From a virus: a stretch of 42,688 nt of DNA. The notes under the pieces were generated by a model. That model saw only the letters and a program-made list of their open reading frames with translations, was not told the DNA's origin and ran no database searches. The translations under genes and the position numbers were made by a program. Below, in pieces: positions 21,953-30,025 of the stretch; within the stretch, counting starts at the first letter, position 1; each line of letters opens with the position of its first letter. The stretch is taken from IMG/VR virus record IMGVR_UViG_3300023106_000017, positions 1-42,688 of that record; one strand, written 5' to 3'.

Positions 21953-22302
21953 AGCCTGTAACCACCCCCGCGTACCCGTTTTATACCAAGATTGTCGGCC
22001 GAGACGGCAATATCGATTCTGTTGTAGCCTATATCACACCCCGCCACAAGGTTCAGCTTGACTTATTCAGCGGCCATGAGCACGCAGATATTGACGAAGC
22101 GTTTGGCAACAGGCAAGTATTCCCGCCGAAATGGGAGGCCACCGAAGAGCATCCTTGGAAGGAAGTGCTATCCACTAAAAAGGAATTTGCAGCCGGGCTT
22201 AAGCGCTTCAACGACCGAATAAAAGAAGCCCTAAATGGGCAGGACTACCGGCACGATACCACGGAGCTTTCGTGGAAGGTAAAAAAAGCTTATTCGATTT
22301 AG
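21949..22302 (+). CDS. Protein of unknown function, replication region
   Basis: The product is 117 residues from the ATG at 21949, in an ATGA overlap with the HNH gene. It is mixed alpha/beta with acidic stretches (VQLDLFSGHEHADIDEAFG; WKEVLSTKKEFAAGLKRFNDRIKEAL). No family recognised. It ends 3 bp before the replication initiator gene. Confidence 0.6.
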   Translation: MKPVTTPAYPFYTKIVGRDGNIDSVVAYITPRHKVQLDLFSGHEHADIDEAFGNRQVFPPKWEATEEHPWKEVLSTKKEFAAGLKRFNDRIKEALNGQDYRHDTTELSWKVKKAYSI

Positions 22303-22305
22303 GCC

Positions 22306-23280
22306 ATGAAAGAGGCTTATTACTTTCCGCACGATGCCAACGCCCGCACCGATGCGAAGATTCTGGAGCTTCGGGCGGAGCTGGGCTGGGAGGGCTATGG
22401 CCTGTGGTGGGCGTTGGTTGAGCAGCTGCGCGAGGCTGGTGACTATAAGCTAAGCAACACCCTAATCGGCGGCCTGGCAATGGGTCTGGCCATCCCAAAG
22501 GACAAGCTGCGCGCCTTGCTCGACCTGTGCATTGCTGTGGGCCTGCTGGTGGTGGAAGGCGACTGCTTCTATTCACCTTCGCTCCGCCGCCGCATGGTGG
22601 CACTGGACAACAAGCGGTTGGCCCGCGTCGAATCCGCCCGCAATGCCGCCGAAAAGCGTTGGCAGAAGCCATCTGATGCGAACGCAATGCCGCCGCATGC
22701 CGAGCGCATGCCCGACGCAATGCCAATCGATGCCACAATAGACTTAACTAGAGAAGACCTAACTAAACCTAACTTAACTAAAGAAGAGAATACTTCGCTA
22801 CGCTCAGAGGACGCGGCTACCGCCGCTGACAGCGAGCCTCAAAAAAAAATAGAGGGCGAAGATTTTCAACCTGACAGCCCGGCCCCGAAAAAGCCCCCCG
22901 TTGCGGCCACCCCCCGCTTCGTGCCGCCCACCTACGACGACATGCTAGGCTACATGGTGAGCCAGCGGCCCAACAACCCGCCCGCCGAGCTGGAGCGCAC
23001 CGCCGCCAAGTGTTTCGGCTACTATTCCGGCAACGGCTGGAAAGTGGGCAAAAACCCGATGAAGGACTGGAAGGGCGCCTGCCAGACCTTCCTGGCCGAC
23101 GTACCCAAACTGCAAGCCAGCGCCAGCCCCGCGGTGATTCTGCCGGTGCAACAGCCTCAGTACGGTGGTTACCAGCGCCAACAGCCCATTTCCCAGGTCA
23201 CCACCCGCACGGCGGCCATTGCAGGCGCCGATGCCATGTTCGACGCCGTGGCCGCTGGCCGCGACCCTTTCCACGACTAA
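22306..23280 (+). CDS. Replication initiator-like protein (Lin1244/DUF4373, DnaD-type)
   Basis: In this 324-residue product, residues ~3-110 match the Lin1244/Lin1753-type N-terminal winged-helix domain (YYFPHDANARTDAKILELRAELGWEGYGLWWALVEQLRE), used by phage replication initiators to bind the origin. A low-complexity linker follows (DLTREDLTKPNLTKEE, ~145-165), then a C-terminal region (~200-270, FVPPTYDDMLGYMVSQRPNN...GWKVGKNPMKDWKGACQTF) typical of the partner-binding end. The AT-rich linker DNA (22741-22790) carries repeats and is a candidate origin, as in lambda O and other phage initiators. Confidence 0.85.
   Translation: MKEAYYFPHDANARTDAKILELRAELGWEGYGLWWALVEQLREAGDYKLSNTLIGGLAMGLAIPKDKLRALLDLCIAVGLLVVEGDCFYSPSLRRRMVALDNKRLARVESARNAAEKRWQKPSDANAMPPHAERMPDAMPIDATIDLTREDLTKPNLTKEENTSLRSEDAATAADSEPQKKIEGEDFQPDSPAPKKPPVAATPRFVPPTYDDMLGYMVSQRPNNPPAELERTAAKCFGYYSGNGWKVGKNPMKDWKGACQTFLADVPKLQASASPAVILPVQQPQYGGYQRQQPISQVTTRTAAIAGADAMFDAVAAGRDPFHD
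22741..22790. other. Candidate replication origin inside the initiator gene
   Basis: Two 16-bp copies, ACTTAACTAGAGAAGA (22742-22757) and ACTTAACTAAAGAAGA (22772-22787), lie 30 bp apart, with CCTAACT repeated between them. By count, 22741-22800 is about one-third GC inside a genome of roughly 60% GC. Iterons plus an AT-rich tract within the initiator gene fit an origin, though the repeat also encodes a low-complexity linker. Confidence 0.5.
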
Positions 23281-23283
23281 GCC

Positions 23284-24168
23284 ATGAATACCAGCCTCAC
23301 CCTGTCCGCCCAAGGCCCCCTGCCTGCTCTTCCCGCCTCGATAGCCCCGGCGGCCGAAGCTTACGCTGCCAACGAACTGCCCGTAGGCATGCAGTCGCTG
23401 GCCGACGTGGGCAAGCTCTTCAACCGTCTGCTGAGCCGCGCCGCCCTGCTGCTGGGCCACAAAACGTGGCAAGACGAAGCCGAGTTGTTCGCCCTGGCGT
23501 CGGCTTGTGCGGCGCTGATGCACCGCAAGTTCGCAGGGCTGAAGCCGGCTGAAATTGCCCTGGCTATCGACAAGGGGGCCGCCGGCGAGTACAAGGCCAA
23601 AGCCGAAGACGTGGTGTACGTGCAGCTGCCCGCTATCACATCTTGGCTCTACGCCTACCAAACCACCGCCCGCCACGAAGCCATCAAGGCGCTACGCAAA
23701 GCCGAAGAGTCGGACGTATTAGCGCTGCCCGCCCCGGTGCGGGACTACGCGGCCGAAGTGGTGCAGCTGGTGACGCTGGCCGATGCCGGCGGCCTGCCTC
23801 CGGCGCCGGAGCTGGATTTCGGGAACGTGCTATACGACTGGCTTAAAGCCATTGGCGCGTTTCGGGACGGCTACTGGCCGGCAGGCACGCCCGACTACGG
23901 CAGTATCCGCGTGGAAGAAACCGATGCACTGCTTAGCGAACCGCCTTCGGCCGACGTGCTGGAGCGTCGCCGGCGGGCCGGGTTTCTGGACATGCTGCTG
24001 ACCGGCCAATGGCCCGAAGGTCACCCACTGGCCCGCACTGTGGCCAATGCCTGCAAAAAGCGAGTGCTGCGCGAATGGGCAATACAGTACGCCGCCGAAG
24101 AAGCCGATGCCGCCGCCATCCTGGCTGGCCTCATTGCCTGCTACGCCCCCGCCAAAGAAGCAGCCTAA
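23284..24168 (+). CDS. Replication-region protein of unknown function
   Basis: This 294-residue, helical and Ala-rich protein (LLSRAALLLGHKTWQDEAELFALASACAALMHRKFAGLKPAEIALAIDKGAAGEYKAK) is followed by a disordered middle and a charged C-terminus. It sits 3 bp after the initiator gene, where phages often carry a helicase loader or partner, but no ATPase motif is visible. Function is therefore left open. Confidence 0.65.
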   Translation: MNTSLTLSAQGPLPALPASIAPAAEAYAANELPVGMQSLADVGKLFNRLLSRAALLLGHKTWQDEAELFALASACAALMHRKFAGLKPAEIALAIDKGAAGEYKAKAEDVVYVQLPAITSWLYAYQTTARHEAIKALRKAEESDVLALPAPVRDYAAEVVQLVTLADAGGLPPAPELDFGNVLYDWLKAIGAFRDGYWPAGTPDYGSIRVEETDALLSEPPSADVLERRRRAGFLDMLLTGQWPEGHPLARTVANACKKRVLREWAIQYAAEEADAAAILAGLIACYAPAKEAA

Positions 24169-24291
24169 CGCCCCACCCCCAAAGAAGCCAACACCGCCAC
24201 CGAATCGGCTGATATTGTGGATAACTATTTGAAAATCAGTTGATTAAATGCTTTTTGCTTCGTAACTTCAACCTTCTCAACCCGCCTTCCC

Positions 24292-25176
24292 ATGTCCCAC
24301 ACCGAAGACCCCCGCGCCGCTTACCAAGCCCCCGAAACACCCCCGTCCCCACCCCTAGTAGGAGAAGGAGCCGGCGGGGCGAAGTTGAGCGAGGGTCGTC
24401 GGGCTCAGTTGGCCAATGCTGTTAATGCTGTTGAGAGGTGGAAGCAGCGTTGGCTAGCAAAGTATGGGGGCCCCGGCAAGCCAACTCTTGAAGAACAGGC
24501 CATTATAGACCTGTGGCATGCAATGACCAGCGCTGAAGCCGACCTAAAAGACGCCCGCGCCCGCCTCCAAGAAGCCGAAGACGCCGAAGCCGCGCTTGCT
24601 GCTGCCCTGCCTGACAGCATCTTCCCCGACCGACCGCTCGTCGAGCGTGTCAAGTGGATTGTAAAGCACTATAAGATAGGCGTATTGGCTTTTAAAGCGT
24701 ACTGTGAAGGCAAGCGGAAGCTCAAACTCGTCGAGGCTGACAATGCCTCCCTCCGCGCCAAGCTGGCCCAGGAAGACGAACAGGAGCGGCAGTTGCTCCA
24801 GCGGGATGAGGAACTGCGGAAGCTGCGGGGTGAGTGGGTGTCCTTAGCCGATGAAATGCCGAATACGTGGACACCTGTTTTGGTTGCGGCCCCGGCCCCG
24901 TCTGATAGCAGTTACCTTATCACCCTGCGTCGCACTTTTCTTCATGAAGGCGGCGGCGTGTTTGGCGTGCATGGTCACATGGAATGCAAGCGCACCGACA
25001 TTACACATTGGCGATATCTGCCCGCCGCCCCCGACTTACCCAGGACGCTGCCCGTAGGGGGAGAGGCCGACCCATTCCCTTGCAAGTTGCCGCCCTACGA
25101 AGGTGGCCCACTCCACAACCCCGGGCCTGCGAATTGGAAGAGCCCGTTTCATCAAGACCCAGGCGAAGATGACTGA
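24292..25176 (+). CDS. Protein with C-terminal DUF551 domain
   Basis: The 294-residue product has an N-terminus with PSPPLVGEGAGG, the typical translation of an inserted REP-like repeat (24341-24380). A long helical/coiled-coil region follows (~45-180: DLKDARARLQEAEDAEAAL, LRAKLAQEDEQERQLLQRDEELRKL), then a DUF551-type module from ~183 (WVSLADEMPNTWTPVLVAA...ITHWRYLPAAP), which many phages carry. The molecular function of DUF551 is unknown. It is preceded by a 123-bp gap with no clear promoter. Confidence 0.7.
   Translation: MSHTEDPRAAYQAPETPPSPPLVGEGAGGAKLSEGRRAQLANAVNAVERWKQRWLAKYGGPGKPTLEEQAIIDLWHAMTSAEADLKDARARLQEAEDAEAALAAALPDSIFPDRPLVERVKWIVKHYKIGVLAFKAYCEGKRKLKLVEADNASLRAKLAQEDEQERQLLQRDEELRKLRGEWVSLADEMPNTWTPVLVAAPAPSDSSYLITLRRTFLHEGGGVFGVHGHMECKRTDITHWRYLPAAPDLPRTLPVGGEADPFPCKLPPYEGGPLHNPGPANWKSPFHQDPGEDD
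24341..24380. repeat. REP-like sequence inside the DUF551 gene
   Basis: CCCCGTCCCCACCCC..., then a short GGAGAAGGAGCCGGCGGGG, encodes PSPPLVGEGAGG, the typical translated form of REP-type repeats in GC-rich genomes. The palindrome is imperfect. Confidence 0.45.
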
Positions 25177-25453
25177 TGCCGTCCGTCAGCAATTGGCCGC
25201 AGCAGGCGTAAAAATCGCGCCTGCTGCATCATCGGCCCCGGCAAAGGGGAAGACTAGCAAGGCTACGGGCTCCGACGCGCCCACAGCCGCAGAAACAACG
25301 GCCCGGCGCGAAGTAGTAGGCGTGGGCCGCCTGGCCTGGGAGAGCCCCGTCTTCGGATTGCCCGCCTACTACCGCAAGTACCGCCTGCTCAGTGCTGCGC
25401 AGGCCGATGAATTGGATGCCCACTTTTTCAGAATAACCGGAACCCAGCCATGA
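25169..25453 (+). CDS. Small protein of unknown function
   Basis: The product is 94 residues from the ATG at 25169, overlapping the previous gene by 8 bp. It has a Lys/Ala-rich N-terminal half (APAKGKTSKATGSDAPTAAE), then VGRLAWESPVFGLPAYYRKYRLLSAAQADELDAHF. It is coupled by ATGA to the next gene. No motif. Confidence 0.55.
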   Translation: MTDAVRQQLAAAGVKIAPAASSAPAKGKTSKATGSDAPTAAETTARREVVGVGRLAWESPVFGLPAYYRKYRLLSAAQADELDAHFFRITGTQP

Positions 25454-25638
25454 CTTATCTCCAATTCGCTTTCTCGTCTTTTTGGCACTTTGCCGGCTGC
25501 TTTATTTCCCTCTGTGTGGTCACGTTTATGGCTGGCAATCTCACTTGGCGGCTATTCTACCTCCTCACGGTTGCCCTGCGCGGCTGGCCAAAAGACGCGC
25601 CTAAAGGGCCGGGGTTGAGCGACGTAATTGAGCTATAG
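25450..25638 (+). CDS. Small membrane protein
   Basis: The 62-residue product has a hydrophobic N-terminal helix (~5-26, FAFSSFWHFAGCFISLCVVTFM) and a second partly hydrophobic segment (~31-45, LTWRLFYLLTVALRGW). Function is unknown; it lies at the end of the early region. Confidence 0.6.
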   Translation: MTYLQFAFSSFWHFAGCFISLCVVTFMAGNLTWRLFYLLTVALRGWPKDAPKGPGLSDVIEL

Positions 25639-25669
25639 CCCGCCCACTCCCCACCCCTGAGTAAACGCC

Positions 25670-25834
25670 ATGAACCACCCCCACTCCTTCACCGGCAACC
25701 CCTTCGACCGGCCCCACCACCCAGCCCCTACGGCAGCACAGGAGCCGGCGCCGTGGCAACCAACCCCGCGCTACTACCAACTACTGCTGCGGGCTATCCT
25801 GAACGCAGTCGCGTATTCGCCTAAGCAACTATAG
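25670..25834 (+). CDS. Small proline-rich protein of unknown function
   Basis: This 54-residue frame (ATG 25670, TAG 25832-25834) begins MNHPHSFTGNPFDRPHHP and ends with a helix (RYYQLLLRAILNAVAYSPKQL). It fits between the membrane protein and the terminase genes in the same orientation. There is little beyond position and a sensible composition to support it. Confidence 0.45.
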   Translation: MNHPHSFTGNPFDRPHHPAPTAAQEPAPWQPTPRYYQLLLRAILNAVAYSPKQL

Positions 25835-25848
25835 CTACTGGATTGGTG

Positions 25849-25856
25849 TATCTTTG
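25849..25856 (+). promoter_or_regulatory. Candidate late promoter -7 box
   Basis: TATCTTTG is a perfect TAnnTTTG box 25 bp before the small terminase start. No TTG is found at the expected distance upstream, so a late activator would be needed if this is a real promoter. Confidence 0.35.
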
Positions 25857-25880
25857 AGTAGTCTTTTAAAAAGGCAAGAT

Positions 25881-26207
25881 ATGGCAAAGACAAAAACATC
25901 CTTCACTCCCGATAACCCCGGCCCCGGCCGACCGAAGGGGACACCCAATAAGTTCACATCTGCTATTAAGGAACGCATAGAGAACGTGTTGGAGAAACTG
26001 GACGAGACATTGTTTGATGACTTGATGAAGATTGAGCCGGGCCGCCGCGTGGAGCTTTGGGCGCAACTACAGGAGTACATCCGGCCCAAGCTGAGCCGCA
26101 CGGCCGTTGTGGGCGATGCGGACAACCCGGTGCGTGGCGTCGTGACGATTGAAGTAAAGGGAGCGGTCAGGCCGCCCACAACCAGCGAAAAGGATGTTTC
26201 AGAGTAG
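25881..26207 (+). CDS. terS: Small terminase subunit-like DNA-binding protein
   Basis: The product is 108 residues from the ATG at 25881; an in-frame ATG at 25854 adds a short basic leader. The N-terminus has the GRPKGTPNKFTS signature (basic, AT-hook-like) seen in Bacteroidota phage proteins next to terL, followed by helices (IKERIENVLEKLDETLFDDLMKIEPGRRVELWAQLQEYIRPKLS). Position immediately before and overlapping terL by 14 bp supports the small subunit, which selects the phage DNA for packaging. Homology to classical TerS is not obvious. Confidence 0.7.
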   Translation: MAKTKTSFTPDNPGPGRPKGTPNKFTSAIKERIENVLEKLDETLFDDLMKIEPGRRVELWAQLQEYIRPKLSRTAVVGDADNPVRGVVTIEVKGAVRPPTTSEKDVSE

Positions 26208-27381
26208 CCCTGTCTTTGTCTGGAATTACGAAGCAACCGCCCCGGTTATCATCAATCAGGGCGGCACTTCATCGGGCAAGACCTACTCTATTCTACAAGT
26301 GCTATTTGCCAAGCTGTGCGCCGCGTCTAATCAGGTGTGCACGGTCGTTGGGCAGGACATCCCCAATCTAAAGGCGGGTGCGCTACGGGATGCGCTGGAT
26401 ATTTACAGCAGCAGCGAGGAACTGCGGCGACTCATCAGCGCCTACAATAGCCAAGACCGCATCTTCAAGTTCACGAACGGCTCGCTGATGGAGTTCAAGA
26501 GCTACGATGGACCCCAAGACGCCAAGAGCGGCAAGCGCGACTATCTGTTTATCAATGAAGCCAACGGCATTCCTTACCCGGTTTATGAGGAGCTGTACCT
26601 CAGAACGCGCCTACAGACCTTTATCGACTACAACCCCAACGCGGAGTTCTGGGTGCATGAATTTGAGATGGGTCAACCTGGCCGGGTGCTGTTTATTTCC
26701 GACCACCGCGACAATCCGTTTCTCTCAGACGCCACCCGCGCCAAGATTGAAGCCCTGAAGCTCAAAGACCCTGAGTTGTGGCGGGTCTACGCACGAGGCA
26801 AGACGGGCAAGATAGAGGGGCTGGTGTTCCGCGATGTGTACAATGCTGAGGAGTTGCCAGAGGGCGCCAAGTATCTAGGCACAGGTCTGGACTTCGGCTT
26901 TACCAATGACCCCACCGTAGCAATGGATATGTACTTGGCTGGCGGGGAGATATATTTAGACGAAGTGCTGTATGAGACGGGGCTAACCAATCCTGACATA
27001 TATACCCGGCTGGTTAGTATTCGGACACCCAAGTTGTGGAGCATTGTTGCTGATTCGGCAGAGCCAAAGAGCATCGAGGAGCTGCGGCGCATGGGGCTAC
27101 CGATTGAGCCAGCGGCTAAAGGTCCGGACAGTGTAAACGCGGGCATCGTGACGCTGAAGGCATACAAAATAAATATGCTGCCCTCTTGTGTTCACGCCAA
27201 AAAGGAGGGGCTTAACTACAAATGGAAGGTTGACCGACTAACTGGCAAGGCTACTAATCAGCCTGTAGATGCCTACAACCATACCTGGGACGCCTCGCGC
27301 TACATTGCTCAGGCTCGCCTACAGGCCCCGCCGCTTATTGCCTCCCGCGCCACGGCCCGCAACTGGAAGCGAGCTAGGTAA
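26194..27381 (+). CDS. terL: Large terminase subunit
   Basis: The 395-residue product has an N-terminal ATPase with Walker A GGTSSGKT (23-30), Walker B YLFINEAN (118-124, catalytic Glu122) and the coupling motif DYNP (145-148). The C-terminal RNase H-like nuclease has Asp233 in GLDFGFTNDP and Asp287 in VADSAE. The motif set is that of the PBSX/SPP1-type TerL family, whose members usually package headful concatemers; circular permutation would fit the window ends. It drives DNA into the prohead through the portal encoded at 40466. Its distance from portal and capsid genes is unusual. Confidence 0.93.
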   Translation: MFQSSPVFVWNYEATAPVIINQGGTSSGKTYSILQVLFAKLCAASNQVCTVVGQDIPNLKAGALRDALDIYSSSEELRRLISAYNSQDRIFKFTNGSLMEFKSYDGPQDAKSGKRDYLFINEANGIPYPVYEELYLRTRLQTFIDYNPNAEFWVHEFEMGQPGRVLFISDHRDNPFLSDATRAKIEALKLKDPELWRVYARGKTGKIEGLVFRDVYNAEELPEGAKYLGTGLDFGFTNDPTVAMDMYLAGGEIYLDEVLYETGLTNPDIYTRLVSIRTPKLWSIVADSAEPKSIEELRRMGLPIEPAAKGPDSVNAGIVTLKAYKINMLPSCVHAKKEGLNYKWKVDRLTGKATNQPVDAYNHTWDASRYIAQARLQAPPLIASRATARNWKRAR

Positions 27382-27436
27382 AATCCAATTCACGTTTGTC
27401 TACAGCCGTTAAATTCGACCATATTTGTCTTAAACC

Positions 27437-28150
27437 ATGCTCACCCTTATCGACAAACACGGCTCCTACCAGCTCCCCACCGGCTGGCACGAGGTGACCA
27501 CCCGGCAGTTCTGCGCCACCGACCCGCTCAAAACCATGGAGCAGCGGGCCAGTCACTTTGCGGGCCGCCCGATTCAGGTGAATGCGCTGGTAGCGGATGC
27601 GCTGGCGTGGATGCTGCAGGCGCCACCAACGGAGGGCGGCTTTGCGTATCCGCCGGACTTGGGGCAGGAGACGTACCTACAGGTCGAGAGTATCCGCGGC
27701 ATGGTAACCAGCAAGCCACTGTGCGATTGTTTCGCGCTGGTTTACGCTGCGTTTAAGGGGCGGTATGATGATTGGGGTTCGGCCGAGTTTAACCAGGAAC
27801 GTTCTTACGAATACGCAGACCGCTGCCTCGATTGGCCCATCACCGATACCTACCCCGCTGTCGCCCACTGCCTGGCCGAACTCAAACGCCTCAACGAGAA
27901 GTACGCCGAGTTAGCCGAGCCCGACCCCACCGAAGCCGCCCGCCGCGCCCGTGACGCCGGGGCCGATGAGTTGCTGGGGCTGTTCGGGCACTTCAACGTG
28001 GCCAAGGCGCTGGCCGAACGGGAGGGGTGCAGCATCGATGTGATTTATCAAAGAAGCTGGGAGACGGTAGCAATAACGCTTTTGCATGACAGAAGGCAGG
28101 CTATTTTGGCGGATACAATACAACGAAATAGTAGGCAAAATGCTGACTAA
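27437..28150 (+). CDS. Late protein, possible tail assembly chaperone
   Basis: The 237-residue product starts with a small beta region (LTLIDKHGSYQLPTGWHEVTTRQF), followed by a helical body with Cys/Trp/Tyr-rich middle (LCDCFALVYAAFKGRYDDWGSAEF) and a C-terminal helix pair (LFGHFNVAKALAEREGCSIDVIYQRSWETVAITLLHDRR). Size, helical C-terminus and position between terminase and tail genes resemble tail assembly chaperones, but there is no visible frameshift extension, and the assignment is weak. Confidence 0.6.
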   Translation: MLTLIDKHGSYQLPTGWHEVTTRQFCATDPLKTMEQRASHFAGRPIQVNALVADALAWMLQAPPTEGGFAYPPDLGQETYLQVESIRGMVTSKPLCDCFALVYAAFKGRYDDWGSAEFNQERSYEYADRCLDWPITDTYPAVAHCLAELKRLNEKYAELAEPDPTEAARRARDAGADELLGLFGHFNVAKALAEREGCSIDVIYQRSWETVAITLLHDRRQAILADTIQRNSRQNAD

Positions 28151-28154
28151 TAAC

Positions 28155-28185
28155 TTGTTTGCATGTTTCCCATGCCGTATATTTG
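28155..28185 (+). promoter_or_regulatory. Bacteroidota-type promoter of the HNH gene, predicted leaderless
   Basis: TTG (28155-28157)-N20-TATATTTG (28178-28185) is a perfect match. The ATG is 3 bases after the -7 box, so the predicted start of transcription coincides with the start codon. Confidence 0.75.
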
Positions 28186-28188
28186 TAT

Positions 28189-28626
28189 ATGAATCAGCAA
28201 GAAAGGTTTTGGGCAAAGGTTGACAAGTCTGGAGAGTGCTGGAATTGGACTGCCAGCATACGCAATGGGTATGGGCAGTTTGGTTTGGGTGCCGCCGCAG
28301 ACGGCTTAGTGTATGCTCATCGGTTTTCGTTTGAGTTGCATTATGGCCCGTTGCCCGCTGGCGCTTTCGTGATGCATAGTTGCGACAATAGGCGCTGCGT
28401 AAACCCGGCGCACCTTTCGCCCGGAACGCTTGCTGATAATGTGGCCGACATGATGCAGAAGGGCCGCCACGGCGGGAACCAGCATAGCAACAAAACCCAC
28501 TGCAAGTACGGGCATGAGTTCACGCCAGAAAACACCTATAAAAACGGCACGGGCCGTACATGCAAAACTTGCAGCTTTGCCCGTACTGCCGCCAAGCGTG
28601 CCCGCTTAAAACAGCAATCGTTATGA
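28189..28626 (+). CDS. HNH homing endonuclease
   Basis: The product is 145 residues from the ATG at 28189; an ATG at 28159 lies upstream of the promoter. The start ERFWAKVDKSGECWNWTA, then HSCDNRRCVNPAHLSPGT, is the classical free-standing HNH homing nuclease, with the zinc/metal residues in the C-D-N-R-x-C-x-N-P-x-H motif. A second cysteine motif is near the end (CKYGHEFTPENTYKNGTGRTCKTC). Such nucleases invade phage genomes by cutting intron-less or nuclease-less alleles. It interrupts the tail gene cluster and carries its own leaderless promoter, as expected of a mobile gene. Confidence 0.92.
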   Translation: MNQQERFWAKVDKSGECWNWTASIRNGYGQFGLGAAADGLVYAHRFSFELHYGPLPAGAFVMHSCDNRRCVNPAHLSPGTLADNVADMMQKGRHGGNQHSNKTHCKYGHEFTPENTYKNGTGRTCKTCSFARTAAKRARLKQQSL

Positions 28627-28802
28627 CCAAAGAGGAAATACAGGCCGAAGTAGACCGATGCTTCGCCATGAGCGAGGCCGAGCTAGAAGCACACTTGCTA
28701 GAACAGCTCAACAGGCATCCTGACGCGGTGGACAAGGTGGGCGAAATGCTGGACTTTATTGCCGAATCTCTTAATAACGGCACTTTAGAACCGAAACCAT
28801 GA
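28623..28802 (+). CDS. Small late protein of unknown function
   Basis: The product is 59 residues from the ATG at 28623, in an ATGA overlap with the HNH gene, and coupled by ATGA to the next. It is a strongly acidic helical protein (EEIQAEVDRCFAMSEAELEAHLLEQLNRH). An in-frame upstream ATG at 28560 lies inside the HNH gene and is less likely. Confidence 0.55.
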   Translation: MTKEEIQAEVDRCFAMSEAELEAHLLEQLNRHPDAVDKVGEMLDFIAESLNNGTLEPKP

Positions 28803-29284
28803 ATAGCCCCGTAGACTACATCTTCGCCGCCGCGCAAGCTGCCTTTGCCACTGAGCCCGGCACGTTCCTGTTCCAGTCGGCCGAACAGGCCACGCTGAGC
28901 CTCAACCAAGCCAAGGTGCCGGCCATCATCCTCTACGACTACACCACTAACCAGGCCGGCGCCACCGCCAAAGCCCAGGCCGCGCCGCTTACCCTGTACT
29001 TCGCCACCACCACGGCCGGGCCGGGCGATGACTCGGAGCTGCACCACGAAGCGGTTGAAGCCATGCGCGCCTTAAAGCGCCGCTTCTTTGCCGAGCTGGA
29101 TAAGTCGCCCTACGCGCAGATTGAGGCCATCCGGGATACGCCGTTTCAGGGCGCTTACGAGGCCATGCTCGACGGCGTGGGCGTGCAGTTCACCCTGACC
29201 ATTCCGGCCGGCAACTACTGCGCGGCGGCCCCGGTGGAGGTGCAGGCGGGATATCCATACTACTACAACTTTTACTTGTCGTAA
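28799..29284 (+). CDS. Late structural protein of unknown function
   Basis: The 161-residue product has alternating beta segments (VPAIILYDYTT, APLTLYFATTTAG) and a central helix (LHHEAVEAMRALKRRFFAELDKSP), with a beta-rich C-terminus (VQFTLTIPAGNYCA). The alternation resembles tail-terminator or neck proteins, but the family is not confirmed. It is translationally coupled to its upstream neighbour. Confidence 0.65.
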   Translation: MNSPVDYIFAAAQAAFATEPGTFLFQSAEQATLSLNQAKVPAIILYDYTTNQAGATAKAQAAPLTLYFATTTAGPGDDSELHHEAVEAMRALKRRFFAELDKSPYAQIEAIRDTPFQGAYEAMLDGVGVQFTLTIPAGNYCAAAPVEVQAGYPYYYNFYLS

Positions 29285-29286
29285 CA

Positions 29287-29472
29287 ATGCAGGAATTAAC
29301 CAGAGAAGATGTTGCTTTTGAGCAGAATCTTATTGGGCGGTATTATGCAGGGCCAAAGGGCAGAGATGGCAGAATGACTTGGGGCCACATCATGGGTTAT
29401 GGCCACTCGGCAGACGAGGCCGTTCAGGATTTCTTGAATCAACTAGCCAAAGCCTCAAAGCATGCCCGCTGA
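29287..29472 (+). CDS. Small late protein of unknown function
   Basis: The 61-residue product (EDVAFEQNLIGRYYAGPKGRDGRMTWGHIMGYG, then a helix) has no known motif. It overlaps the next gene by 11 bp. It could be a small regulatory insert in the tail operon. Confidence 0.5.
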   Translation: MQELTREDVAFEQNLIGRYYAGPKGRDGRMTWGHIMGYGHSADEAVQDFLNQLAKASKHAR

Positions 29473-29965
29473 ACTCGACCAACTGCTGGCCTTCGGCAAC
29501 GAGCTGCTGACCGGGTGCCGGGAGCAGCTGGCGACGCTGCCCATTACGCGTTTCGGCCCGGCGCAGGCCAGCGGGCGCACGGCGGCGGCGATGCGCGTGG
29601 AGGGCTCGGAAACGCCGGACGGCTACCGGCTGCAACTCATCGCCCCGTCGAGCATCCTGACGCTCATCTTCGGCCGCAAGCCGGGCCGGTTCCCGCCGTT
29701 GAAGGACATTGAGCAGTGGATTGCCGACCGCAACATCGTGCCCCGGCCCGATAAGAACGGCAAGAGCATCAGCACGAAGTCGCTGGCGTTTCTCATCGGC
29801 CGCTCGATTCGGGACAAAGGCAACACCGTCCACCAGCAGGGCGGGTCCAAGCTGTTCGCCGACATCCTGAACCAGGACAACATCAGCGCCGGCATCAAGG
29901 CCCGCGTCGTGCCGCTCCTGGTGCAGCAGGTGCTGAGCGAGATTCGGCAGGCGGTGGCGGCCTGA
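29462..29965 (+). CDS. Tail/neck protein, HK97 gp10-like
   Basis: The 167-residue product has a central portion PPLKDIEQWIADRNIVPRPDKNG...LAFLIGRSIRDKGNT with the spacing seen in HK97 gp10-type and related neck/tail completion proteins (PP..I..WI....LA..I...I...G). The C-terminus is helical (IKARVVPLLVQQVLSEIRQAV). It probably acts at the head-tail or tail-end interface; family assignment by motif shape only. Confidence 0.65.
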   Translation: MPAELDQLLAFGNELLTGCREQLATLPITRFGPAQASGRTAAAMRVEGSETPDGYRLQLIAPSSILTLIFGRKPGRFPPLKDIEQWIADRNIVPRPDKNGKSISTKSLAFLIGRSIRDKGNTVHQQGGSKLFADILNQDNISAGIKARVVPLLVQQVLSEIRQAVAA

Positions 29966-30025
29966 TTGGTCCAATTTGGTCCACTTCGTTGGATAGCCGC
30001 CGAACGCGTTGGAAACTTGCGTGCT

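Noticed and set aside
22841-22850. Run of nine A in the initiator gene as programmed frameshift site
   Set aside because: The zero frame continues normally for over 130 codons and no useful product appears in the other frames.
27437-28150. Tail-chaperone programmed frameshift
   Set aside because: No slippery heptamer with an overlapping downstream frame is visible at the 3' end of this gene.
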